NCBI RefSeq assembly: GCF_006402735.1
Contig: NZ_CP017174.1
Location: forward strand, 8,102,001 to 8,166,000
DNA: 64,000 nucleotides
Source: Myxococcus xanthus
GTDB taxonomy: Bacteria; Myxococcota; Myxococcia; Myxococcales; Myxococcaceae
Reading direction: 5' to 3'
Shown: one piece after another, positions 1 through 7,416 of the stretch
How the letters are laid out: every line of letters begins with the position of its first letter
Position numbering within the stretch: position 1 is the stretch's first letter
Position numbers and translations under genes: made by a program
Notes under the pieces: model-generated
The model's input: the letters and a program-made list of their open reading frames with translations, nothing else
Database searches by the model: none
What the model was told of the DNA's origin: nothing

Positions 1-1209
1 CGCGGCGGCGCCTCCCGGCGGAAGGTCCCCGCCCGCCCCTAGCGACGCCCACGAGGCATGCCACAGGCGCGCACCGGAGCCGCGCGGCGCATAGGCCTCG
101 AGCCCCTCTGACGCATGGACCACCACGCCCGCGTCCGACACGGCCAGCAGCGTCCGCGCGCCCCCATCCGGATACGAAGACACGTACCGCAGCAGCCCCG
201 AGCGCGTGTACGCGACCAACTGGCAGCCCGCGTCCCCGCCACACACGGAGGTGTAGAGAGAGTCCTCCGAGACGAGCAACACCGTCCCACCGTCCGCCTC
301 CACCGGCACGCCTTCCAGCGCCAGGCTGAGCTCCGGCGCGAGTTCGACAGGGTCCGGCCGCTGGCACACGCCCCCCTGGCACGTCCCTTCTCCCTGGCAG
401 GCGGTAGCGGGCGCGCAGACGAAGCCCTCGGGTGGCGTCACCTCCCGGCATGCGCCGCTGAAGCACAGACGCGCCGTCTGACAGTCCGCCGGGCCACAAG
501 GACTGAAGTCGTCGGCGTCCACCGCCGTGCAGCCCTCGTCCCGGTCGCACAATCCCACCTTGCAGGGGTTCTCCGGCGTGGGGCACGCCACCCGCGACGT
601 CACACACCCCCGCGAGGGCGAACACGCATCCACCGTGCACGGGTTGTTGTCGTCACACGTCCTCGGGTGGCCCACGCAGACGCTCGCCTGGCAGCGGCCG
701 TCCACCTGACAGCGGCTCTCCGGCGTGCACGCGGCGCCTTCCTCCAGCGGCGTTTCCACGCACGTCCCGGATGCCACGTCGAAGCGGGAGTCGAAGCAGG
801 GGCGCTCCGGACACGGCGTGGGCCGGATGCCCAGGCCCGTGAGGCGGACGGACGCCGTCAGCCCCGCGCCTGACAGCAGCAGCATTCCCTCCGACAGCCC
901 ATGCCCCGCGGTGAAGACGACCTCCACTTCAGTCGCGCCGCCGCCGGGTACGCTCACCTCGGACGTCACCACGGCGAAGGGTGCCGCTACGGATGCCGCC
1001 ACCGTCAGGCCCGCTCGGCCCGTGGCCAGCACCGTCACCGCGCGGCGCGCCTGCGTCCCCTCCAGCACACGGCCGAAGTCCACCACCGCATCCCGGGGCC
1101 GGAACCCCTGACGCGAGCCTCCCGTCCCGGAGTCCCCCGACTGGCACCCACCCACGACGAGCATGAGCGCCACCAACAACGGACTCCAGGAACGCGCCTG
1201 CGGATGCAT
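1..1209 (-). CDS. Cys-rich lipoprotein with N-terminal Ig-like domain (3' end beyond window)
   Basis: The frame is open from an ATG at 1209 to the window edge (403 codons seen), so the C-terminus is missing. Residues 1-22 form a lipoprotein signal ending in VVGGC (Cys22). About residues 38-110 (VVDFGRVLEGTQARRAV...) resemble the ASH/Hydin-type immunoglobulin folds common in myxobacterial secreted proteins. This is followed by several Cys-rich stretches, including a CDDNNPCTVDAC motif typical of repeats in myxobacterial surface proteins. After them comes a region (VLLVSEDSLYTS..., LLAVSDAGVVVHAS) that could be the start of a beta-propeller. It is probably anchored in the outer membrane. The function is unknown. 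Confidence 0.8.
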   Translation of the reverse strand, partial: MHPQARSWSPLLVALMLVVGGCQSGDSGTGGSRQGFRPRDAVVDFGRVLEGTQARRAVTVLATGRAGLTVAASVAAPFAVVTSEVSVPGGGATEVEVVFTAGHGLSEGMLLLSGAGLTASVRLTGLGIRPTPCPERPCFDSRFDVASGTCVETPLEEGAACTPESRCQVDGRCQASVCVGHPRTCDDNNPCTVDACSPSRGCVTSRVACPTPENPCKVGLCDRDEGCTAVDADDFSPCGPADCQTARLCFSGACREVTPPEGFVCAPATACQGEGTCQGGVCQRPDPVELAPELSLALEGVPVEADGGTVLLVSEDSLYTSVCGGDAGCQLVAYTRSGLLRYVSSYPDGGARTLLAVSDAGVVVHASEGLEAYAPRGSGARLWHASWASLGAGGDLPPGGAAA

Positions 1210-1277
1210 GCCCGCGACTCAAGCGCGGGGCCGCGCGCCCCTGCAATGCAACACCAAGGCGCCGTCCTGAGACGAAC

Positions 1278-1898
1278 TCAAGGCCCCGGCGCGGGGGCAC
1301 GGCGCCGGGCCAACATCCGGATGCCCACGCCAATGGCGCCAATGACGACCAGCCCCACCACCGCGTACTGGTACCGGGTGACGAGCGCCGTCAGCCGCTC
1401 CAGATTGCCGCCCACCGCCGTGCCCAGCCCCAGCACCAGCCCGGTATGTGCCATGGCGGACACCGCGCCCAGCGCCAGCGCGTTGAAGCGCGGCATGCGC
1501 GAGGCCCCCGCGGCGACGAAGATGAGGCCCCGGATGCCCGGCAGGAAACGATTCACCAGCAGCAGCCACGGCCCATTCACGCGCATGCGCGCTTGAACCT
1601 GTTCCAGCCGCGCATGGGTGATGCCGAAGAAGCTGCGCTCGGGGTGGGCGTCGAAGCGCTTCGCCAGCCAGTGCCCCACCGCGTAGTTGATGGCCGCGCC
1701 CGCCACGCTGCCCACCGTCACCACGAGGAAGACGAGCAGCCACGGTTGCGAGCCACGCACCGCGTACACGCCCCCCAGCAGGGTGATGGTGTCCCCGGGA
1801 AAGGGCGGCACGACGTACTCCAGCATCGCCGCCAGCCCCAGCACGAGCAGGCCCAGTGGCCCCAGGGCCGAGATGAGCTGGTCGATGAATTCCACCAT
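1278..1898 (-). CDS. DedA family (VTT/SNARE-associated) membrane protein
   Basis: This 206-residue integral membrane protein has the DedA/VTT-domain pattern. The N-terminal hydrophobic segment leads into EYVVPPFPGDTITLLGG (about residues 27-43), the conserved re-entrant motif with the acidic residue and Pro pair. A later motif, RFLPGIRGLIFVAAG (about 116-130), carries the conserved Arg residues. DedA proteins are linked to lipid-carrier flipping and proton-motive-force homeostasis at the inner membrane; the substrate here cannot be read from sequence. The ATG is preceded by GGAGGT about 12 bases upstream. It lies 68 bases downstream of the neighbouring lipoprotein start on the same strand and may be transcribed separately. 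Confidence 0.88.
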   Translation of the reverse strand: MVEFIDQLISALGPLGLLVLGLAAMLEYVVPPFPGDTITLLGGVYAVRGSQPWLLVFLVVTVGSVAGAAINYAVGHWLAKRFDAHPERSFFGITHARLEQVQARMRVNGPWLLLVNRFLPGIRGLIFVAAGASRMPRFNALALGAVSAMAHTGLVLGLGTAVGGNLERLTALVTRYQYAVVGLVVIGAIGVGIRMLARRRAPAPGP

Positions 1899-2212
1899 CC
1901 GCGCGTGTGACCTCCAGCGAGCCGAGCACCGTCGGATTTAAGTCGGACGCCGCCGATGCGAAAGCGGCATCCACTCCGCCCCGCCCGGGGTGAACATCAC
2001 CGGAGCGCGCGCCCGGCGTGAACCGCCGCCCCAGGCGCTGTCGCCTGAAGGAATACCGGCATCCGTGCGGCAGGTCCGCGAGCGGGGGCTCAGCCCGGCC
2101 ACGGCAGGGCGCGGCCACCATGACTACCCTTCAGTTGCGCCCTTCAAACACGTGGACCTTCCGGGCGGAACGCATCCATGGCGGGCCCATCCCCTCACCG
2201 AGGTCTCTCGCC
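1899..2212. other. Intergenic region between dedA-like gene and RelE-like gene
   Basis: This 314-base divergent intergenic stretch must hold the promoters for the DedA gene (leftward) and the RelE-like gene (rightward). An open frame continuous with the RelE-like gene extends back to 2018, but its Arg/Pro-rich translation resembles no known N-terminus and it lacks a good ribosome site. I see no antitoxin-like small gene here, and no convincing promoter or repeat. Confidence 0.5.
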
Positions 2213-2599
2213 ATGTCCTACCGCGTCACCATCACCCCCGAGCTCACGGAGGCCTACCAGCAGCTGCCGCCCTCCGAGCGCCAACCCATCCAGGAGCGGC
2301 TGGACATGCTCGCCGAGGCCGCCGAGGACGCCGCCTACTCCCCGTCCAGGATGAGCCGCCCCCATGCGAGCGAGCTCGCGGTCGTCTCCCCCGGTGCACA
2401 CCGAATCTTCCTGGGCGACCAGTGGATTGCGTACCGCGTCCAGGCCGAGGACCGCACCCTCCAGTTGCTGGACTTTGGCAGTTGGAGCAAGAGCCCGCTG
2501 GCACGACAGGCGCCCACCGCGGCGGAATGGCACGGCTCGGGTCACCGGGAGGATGGCTGGGACAACGAGGGCGGCGGCAGTCCCCCGTACACGCCCTAG
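2213..2599 (+). CDS. RelE/ParE-fold small protein (orphan)
   Basis: The protein has 128 residues from the ATG at 2213, which has GAGGTC about 10 bases upstream; a longer frame to 2018 exists but looks non-coding. The N-terminus YRVTITPELTEAYQQLPP, followed by a helical stretch and then GAHRIFLGDQWIAYRVQ...LQLLDFG, follows the strand-helix-helix-strand order of RelE/ParE toxins. The Gly/Ser-rich tail after residue 95 is atypical. There is no adjacent antitoxin, so it may be a domesticated toxin-fold protein rather than an active mRNA interferase or gyrase poison. The fold assignment is by eye only. Confidence 0.6.
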   Translation: MSYRVTITPELTEAYQQLPPSERQPIQERLDMLAEAAEDAAYSPSRMSRPHASELAVVSPGAHRIFLGDQWIAYRVQAEDRTLQLLDFGSWSKSPLARQAPTAAEWHGSGHREDGWDNEGGGSPPYTP

Positions 2600-2622
2600 G
2601 CCGTCCCCCTTCCGCGCGAACG

Positions 2623-3699
2623 TCACGGCGTCGTGGACGTGGGCGCCTCGGCGGGCCGCGGCATCACCGTGCCGCCGTACTGCGTGGCCGCCAGCGTGCC
2701 ACACGCCGCGCCAATCTCCTTGCCACCAGAGTACCGACGCGCCACCGGTGACTTGAGAATCTGGAGGTGGTCGCGGAACGCGCTCAGCTCCTCGGGCGTG
2801 GGCGGCAGGTACTTCCCGGTGGGGTCCGTCACGTCGATGAGGTCCACCTTGATGCGGATGCCCTCGAAGGCGGCCTTCAGCGCCTCGGCGTCCTCGCGGC
2901 CCAGGTTGAAGCCGCTGATGGCGACATAGGCGATCATCGCCCGCTCGCGCCGCACCTCGCTGTACTCGCGGATGGCGGCGATGAGCTCCGGCAGCGGGTG
3001 CGTCTTCTCAATCGGCAGCACCTTCGCGCGCTTCTCCGCGATGGCGCTCGTCACCGAGAAGGCCAGCCGGTACGGATGCCCTTCACGCACGTAGCGGCGG
3101 ATGGCCGGCACATGGCCCGCCGTGGAGAAGGTAATCGCCTCCCCTGCGATGGAGAACCCCGCCGGGTGCCGCAGGATGTCCGCGGCCCGCAGCGTCTCCT
3201 TGTAGTTGAGGAGCGGCTCCCCCATCCCCATGAAGACGACGCCGCGCACCGGCCGGTCCGCTTCCTCCCGGACCTGGAGCACCTGGTCCAATATCTCCCA
3301 GGTCTGCAGATTCCTTTTGAAGCCCAACTTCCCCGTCATGCAGAAGTCGCACGCCAGCGCACAGCCCACCTGGCTGGAGACGCAGATGACGTACTTCTCA
3401 TCGAAGATGGGGATGCGGACCGCTTCAATACGTCCGCCCAGCGGCGAGTCGAAGAGGTACTTCACGAAGCCGTCGTCCGCGCGGCGGCGCTCGACGATTG
3501 CCAGCTTCGGCATCTCCGCGTGGGCACGCAGGTGGTCTCCCACGCGGCGCGGCACCTGGCGGGCCGAAGCGACTTCCTCCACGGACTGCGCACCGTGGGC
3601 GAAGACGGCCGCGAACACCTTGCGGATGGCGGTGGGCGATGGGGAGAGCGGCGCGAGCGCGGCCTCCAGTTCCTGCAACGACAATGACTTCAGGTTCAC
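2623..3699 (-). CDS. rlmN: Radical SAM 23S rRNA/tRNA (adenine-C2)-methyltransferase, RlmN family
   Basis: A 358-residue radical SAM enzyme predicted to methylate C2 of an adenosine in 23S rRNA (and some tRNAs). The iron-sulfur motif CxxxCxxC is at about residues 113-120 (CALACDFC). The downstream GMGEPLLNY and SVTSAI motifs and the C-terminal GAACGTLA Cys (methyl-carrying Cys in RlmN) are present. I chose the GTG at 3699 because it forms a GTGA overlap with the anti-sigma stop codon and gives the usual family length; a longer frame to 3837 only reads through that gene. Myxobacteria often carry more than one RlmN paralogue, so position specificity is not certain. Confidence 0.88.
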   Translation of the reverse strand: MNLKSLSLQELEAALAPLSPSPTAIRKVFAAVFAHGAQSVEEVASARQVPRRVGDHLRAHAEMPKLAIVERRRADDGFVKYLFDSPLGGRIEAVRIPIFDEKYVICVSSQVGCALACDFCMTGKLGFKRNLQTWEILDQVLQVREEADRPVRGVVFMGMGEPLLNYKETLRAADILRHPAGFSIAGEAITFSTAGHVPAIRRYVREGHPYRLAFSVTSAIAEKRAKVLPIEKTHPLPELIAAIREYSEVRRERAMIAYVAISGFNLGREDAEALKAAFEGIRIKVDLIDVTDPTGKYLPPTPEELSAFRDHLQILKSPVARRYSGGKEIGAACGTLAATQYGGTVMPRPAEAPTSTTP

Positions 3700-4004
3700 G
3701 AGGCGGACTTGATTTTGGAGCGAAGGAACTCGGTGAGCTTCTCGGAGACTTCCTTCGGCATCTTCGCCACCAGCGCCTTCTTGCATAGCCCGGGCGTGGC
3801 CCGGTAGGTGCGCAGGAAGTCCACACAGGGGCTGCACCCGCGCAGGTGCTCACGCAGGTGCTGTGTGTCCTCGGGAGACATCTCTCCGTCGAGGAATTGC
3901 AGCAGGAGGTTGATGGAATCTTTGCAGTTGTACATCCGAACCTCGGCTGGCTGCGGCGCGCCCTCGTTCCTCTCGATGATGCCGAGCGCTTCGTCGCGTT
4001 TCAC
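3696..4004 (-). CDS. Zinc-finger (zf-HC2) anti-sigma factor
   Basis: A 102-residue soluble protein starting with GTG in a GTGA overlap with the sigma-factor stop. About residues 26-62 show the anti-sigma zinc-finger pattern: Cys27, an LxFLDGEMSPED segment, then His-x3-CxxC (HLRGCSPC). No transmembrane segment follows, so it should act in the cytoplasm, binding the ECF sigma factor encoded immediately upstream and perhaps releasing it on thiol or metal stress. A Met at residue 24 is an alternative start. Its stop overlaps the rlmN start, so all three genes should be translationally coupled. Confidence 0.85.
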   Translation of the reverse strand: MKRDEALGIIERNEGAPQPAEVRMYNCKDSINLLLQFLDGEMSPEDTQHLREHLRGCSPCVDFLRTYRATPGLCKKALVAKMPKEVSEKLTEFLRSKIKSAS

Positions 4005-4615
4005 AACTCCCGGCTGTCCCGGTTGTAGAAAGCGTCGATGGCTTCACGGAGCGCGAGCCGTGCCCGGTGCAACCGGCTCTTGATGGCGGGGATGGAGTCC
4101 CCCGTTGCCTCTGCAATCTGTTCGTAACTGAGGCCCTCCACGTCTTTCAAGAGGAAGACCTCCCGGTACCCCTCGGGCAGGCGGTCCGAGGCTTGCTGGA
4201 TGGCGGAGCCCAGCTCGGCGTCCAGGGCCTTCTCCTCGGCGTCCCGGCTCCAATCCGTCTGGGGATAATCCGCCAGGGAGCCCCGCTCGGTGAACTCCGG
4301 GCCCTGGAGCTCCTGCTCGGCTGCCTGGGCCACGCGGCGGTGGCGCAGGCGCATGAGCGCATGGTTGGCGGCGATGCGGTGCACCCAGGAGCCGAAGGCC
4401 GCATCCCCCCGGAAATCCTTCAGGTGTTGGTAGGCGGACAGGAAGGTATCCTGGGTGATTTCGGCCGCGTCGGCCTCCGAACGGGTCATCCGGAGCGCCA
4501 GGCCATACACCTTGTCCCGGTGGGCATCCACCAGGGCCTCGAAGGCGGAAACGTCTCCATCCTGTGCGCGAGAGAGGAGCTGACGGTCCTCTTCCCTGAT
4601 GGCCTCGTCGGACAT
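4001..4615 (-). CDS. ECF-type RNA polymerase sigma factor
   Basis: A 204-residue RpoE-like sigma-70 family factor. Region 2 lies at about residues 15-95 (GDVSAFEALVDAHRDKVY, then ITQDTFLSAYQ and a WVHRIAANHALMRLR segment); region 4 lies at about 140-195 (LPEGYREVFLLKDVEGLSYEQIAE, a helix-turn-helix ending in IKSRLHRAR). There is no extra C-terminal domain. It begins 35 bases after the stop of mpg and overlaps the zf-HC2 gene, a standard sigma/anti-sigma arrangement. Its regulon is unknown; autoregulation of mpg and rlmN is an inference from co-orientation. Confidence 0.92.
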   Translation of the reverse strand: MSDEAIREEDRQLLSRAQDGDVSAFEALVDAHRDKVYGLALRMTRSEADAAEITQDTFLSAYQHLKDFRGDAAFGSWVHRIAANHALMRLRHRRVAQAAEQELQGPEFTERGSLADYPQTDWSRDAEEKALDAELGSAIQQASDRLPEGYREVFLLKDVEGLSYEQIAEATGDSIPAIKSRLHRARLALREAIDAFYNRDSREL

Positions 4616-4650
4616 GGCGGGGCGCACCCAACCAGCCAGAAAGCCCGCCG

Positions 4651-5235
4651 TCAAGCGGGCTTGCGGCGCCCCGGTGGCGGCCCCTTGCTGACATGTTGAC
4701 TGTCCCGGACCCACAAACGGAAGGGTTCGGCGGCCCACGCCCCGGCGTAGTCCACGCCAATCCGAGGCCCCCGGGACACGGCTGACTCGGGAACAGGCGT
4801 CCCGGGTCGCAGGTGCAGCGCGGGCGTGCACAGGCCCCGCCGGTTGTGCGCCCGGGTGAGGCCCAGCGCCTTGCACAAGCGGCCCGGCCCGTCCGTGCGC
4901 GTCCCCGGGGGAAGGCCCTCCACCGGCTCCACCGCCCGCACCAGCACCGCCGCGCCCACCCCCGTGGCATCCGTCACCACGTTGAAACAGTGGTGCATGC
5001 CATAAATCAGATAGACGTACGCCACGCCGGCCGGGCCGAACATGACCTCGGTGCGAGGGGTGAGCCCCTTGGCCGCGTGGCACGCCAGGTCGTGCTCGCC
5101 GATATAGGCCTCCGTCTCCACGATGCGGCCCACGCGGCACTGTCCGCCCTCCTCCACCACCAGCAAGGTGCCAAGCAGCTCCCGGGCAACCACCAGCGCG
5201 GGACGGGCGTAGAAAGACTCCGGCAACCAGTTCAC
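4651..5235 (-). CDS. mpg: 3-methyladenine DNA glycosylase (AAG/MPG family)
   Basis: This 194-residue protein is of the AAG/MPG type, a monofunctional base-excision glycosylase that removes alkylated purines. Visible family motifs are ARELLGTLLV near the N-terminus, GRIVETEAYIGEHDLACHA (about residues 36-54, with the catalytic Glu), TPRTEVMFGPAGVAYVYLIYGMHHCFN and DGPGRLCKALG. Length is normal. The ATG start is the only plausible one. It is first in a minus-strand row with the ECF sigma factor, anti-sigma factor and rlmN. Confidence 0.93.
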   Translation of the reverse strand: MNWLPESFYARPALVVARELLGTLLVVEEGGQCRVGRIVETEAYIGEHDLACHAAKGLTPRTEVMFGPAGVAYVYLIYGMHHCFNVVTDATGVGAAVLVRAVEPVEGLPPGTRTDGPGRLCKALGLTRAHNRRGLCTPALHLRPGTPVPESAVSRGPRIGVDYAGAWAAEPFRLWVRDSQHVSKGPPPGRRKPA

Positions 5236-5342
5236 GCCTGGATGTTAACGGCCCTTCCGTTCGGAAAGCGAAGAACCCAGACACACTCGGAGAGCGTCGG
5301 CAGTTCCCACCGGCGCGGGGCTGGGGCAGATTGCATCGCACC

Positions 5343-6893
5343 ATGTCCACACCCGGCCGGCTCTCCGGTCTTTTGCTCCCGCTCTTCTCCCTCCGCTCGC
5401 AGACCGACTTTGGCATCGGTGACTTCGGTGCCCTGGAGGGACTGTTCAGCTGGATGAAGGCCGCCCGCCAGCGGATGCTGATGGTGCTGCCGCTGCTGCC
5501 CACCGCGCCGGGTGACCCGAGCCCCTACGCGACGCGCTCGGCCTTCGGCCTCAATCCCCTCTTCATCGACCTGCAGCGGCTGCCGGAGTTCACCGCGGCC
5601 GGCGGCGAGGCGGCCCTGTCCGACGCGCAGCGCGCCCAGCTGACCGAGGCGCGTTCGGCGCCGCGCGTGCGCTACGATTTGGTCTTCCCCCTCAAGGACG
5701 CCGCCTTCGCGCGCGCCTTCGACGTCTTCGAAGCGCAGCACTGGGCGCCCCAGTCCGAGCGGGCGAAGGCCTTCCGCCAGTGGCGCGACGCCCAGGGCGA
5801 GTGGCTGGAGAGCTACGCGCTCTTCACCGCCATCAGCGAGCAGGAGGACCGCCGCCCATGGTGGGAGTGGCCGGAGCCGCTGCGCACCCGTCAGCCGGAG
5901 GCCCTGGCCCAGAAGTCCCGGGAGCTGGAGCGCCGCGTGCGCTACCACGCCTGGCTCCAGTGGGTGGCCGAGCAGCAGTGGAACGAGGTGCGGACGCAGG
6001 CCCGCGCCCAGGACGTCCTCCTGTGCGGCGACGAGCCGTTCATCATCGGTCAGGACAGCGCGGACGTGTGGGCGCACCCGGACATCCTGCGGCGCGACGC
6101 CCGCCTGGGCGTGCCTCCGGATGACTTCTCCGCCACGGGTCAGGACTGGGGCCTGCCCTACTTCGACCTGGCGGCCATGGAGAAGGACGACTTCGCGTGG
6201 CTGAAGATGCGCGCGAAGAAGGCGGCCAGCTACTACGACTTGCGCCGGGTGGACCACGCGGTGGGGTACTTCCGTCAGTGGATTCGCGACGCGCAGACGC
6301 CCACCGGGCGCTTCATCCCGCCGGACGAGGAGAGCCACCGCCGCCTGGGCGAGAAGACCTTCCGCCTGCTGTCCGAGGGCGCCGGCATCGTCGCCGAGGA
6401 CCTGGGCGTGATTCCGCCCTTCGTGCGCCACATCCTCGCGGAGCTCAAGCTGCCCGGCTACCGGGTGATGCGCTGGGAGCGCGATGACAACCACTACCGC
6501 GACCCGCGCCAGTTCCCAGCGGTGTCCCTGGTCACCACCGGCACGCATGACACGGACACCGTGGCCGAGTGGTGGGAGGGCGCGGGCGACCACGAGCGGC
6601 AGGCGGCGGCGCGCTCGTGGCCGGAGCTCAACGGCGTGGCCATCACCCGCGAGTTCACCCCGGACGTGCACCGGGCCATGCTGGCCTCGGCGCTCAACGC
6701 CAACAGCGACCTGTGCGTATTGCCCTGGCAGGACGTGCTCGGCACCCGGGACCGCATCAACCTGCCCGGCTCCATGAGCGATTCGAACTGGGCCTACCGC
6801 ATCGAGCAGAACGTGAGCGACCTGCTCACCGATTCGCGCACGCGCGAGGCCGCCGAGCGGCTGGCCTGGCTCACCGCGTCCGCGCGGCGCTGA
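5343..6893 (+). CDS. malQ: 4-alpha-glucanotransferase (amylomaltase, GH77)
   Basis: A 516-residue cytoplasmic enzyme that transfers alpha-1,4-glucan segments in glycogen/maltodextrin metabolism. It starts with the GH77 hallmark GLLLPLFSLRSQTDFGIGDFG and DPSPYATRSAFGLNPLFIDL. The nucleophile region is DLRRVDHAVGYFRQW, the acid/base segment is GIVAEDLG and the transition-state Asp lies in TTGTHDTDTVAEWW. A TTG four codons upstream (5331) is possible, but the ATG at 5343 fits the family better. It is convergent with a small lipoprotein gene and appears to be a single-gene unit. Confidence 0.93.
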   Translation: MSTPGRLSGLLLPLFSLRSQTDFGIGDFGALEGLFSWMKAARQRMLMVLPLLPTAPGDPSPYATRSAFGLNPLFIDLQRLPEFTAAGGEAALSDAQRAQLTEARSAPRVRYDLVFPLKDAAFARAFDVFEAQHWAPQSERAKAFRQWRDAQGEWLESYALFTAISEQEDRRPWWEWPEPLRTRQPEALAQKSRELERRVRYHAWLQWVAEQQWNEVRTQARAQDVLLCGDEPFIIGQDSADVWAHPDILRRDARLGVPPDDFSATGQDWGLPYFDLAAMEKDDFAWLKMRAKKAASYYDLRRVDHAVGYFRQWIRDAQTPTGRFIPPDEESHRRLGEKTFRLLSEGAGIVAEDLGVIPPFVRHILAELKLPGYRVMRWERDDNHYRDPRQFPAVSLVTTGTHDTDTVAEWWEGAGDHERQAAARSWPELNGVAITREFTPDVHRAMLASALNANSDLCVLPWQDVLGTRDRINLPGSMSDSNWAYRIEQNVSDLLTDSRTREAAERLAWLTASARR

Positions 6894-6948
6894 GACACCG
6901 TCCGCCCGGGGGGCCCAACGTCCGCGGATACGCGCGGCCGCGACGGCC

Positions 6949-7260
6949 TCACGGTTTGATGCACTTCACCTGGGCCGGGAAGCCGTCGAACAGGGCGCAG
7001 GTGCGGTTGGAGTTGGCGCACTCCAGCCGCTCGCAGATGTCGTCGAAGACGCAGATGGGCGGCGAGCGGCCGAACTCCAGGAAGATTTCCGTGCAGAACT
7101 GGTACGGGTCCACGCAGCCGAACGAGCCGCAGTAGGGCGCGTCCGACAAGCTCTCGCCCTCCTTGGGGCGCACCGCCTCGTCCTCGGAGACACCACACGA
7201 GGACGCGCATACCGCGAGCACGGAGAACACCAGGCTTCTGATTCGCCGGGACTGGGCCAT
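6949..7260 (-). CDS. Small Cys-rich lipoprotein
   Basis: A 103-residue protein with a basic N-terminus, a hydrophobic stretch (IRSLVFSVLAVCAS) and a lipobox-like ASSC with Cys at residue 22. The lipobox lacks the usual Leu, so a normal signal peptidase I cleavage is possible. The mature part carries eight Cys residues (for example YCGSFGC, FDDICERLECANSNRTC), suggesting disulfides in the periplasm or at the surface. A poly-G ribosome site precedes the ATG. I do not recognise the family. Confidence 0.7.
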   Translation of the reverse strand: MAQSRRIRSLVFSVLAVCASSCGVSEDEAVRPKEGESLSDAPYCGSFGCVDPYQFCTEIFLEFGRSPPICVFDDICERLECANSNRTCALFDGFPAQVKCIKP

Positions 7261-7416
7261 GGCCCCCCATCTTGGGCCAGGCGGGCGCGGCTTGCACGTC
7301 TTCGCGAGGCGTCATTCCGCGACACCGGACACTGGGGTTTGACCCGACGTCCCGGTATGCGACAAAGCACTGTCATCCTGGACGGAAGAAGTGTTGGGGC
7401 CGCGAGCCTTCCGGCT

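Noticed and set aside
3700..3837. Longer N-terminus for the RlmN-family protein
   Set aside because: The extra frame only reads antiphase through the anti-sigma gene; the GTG at 3699 gives the normal family length and a start/stop overlap.
4616..5503. Very long frame extending the ECF sigma factor upstream
   Set aside because: The extension runs antiphase through mpg, has no domain, and a sigma factor of normal length starts at 4615.
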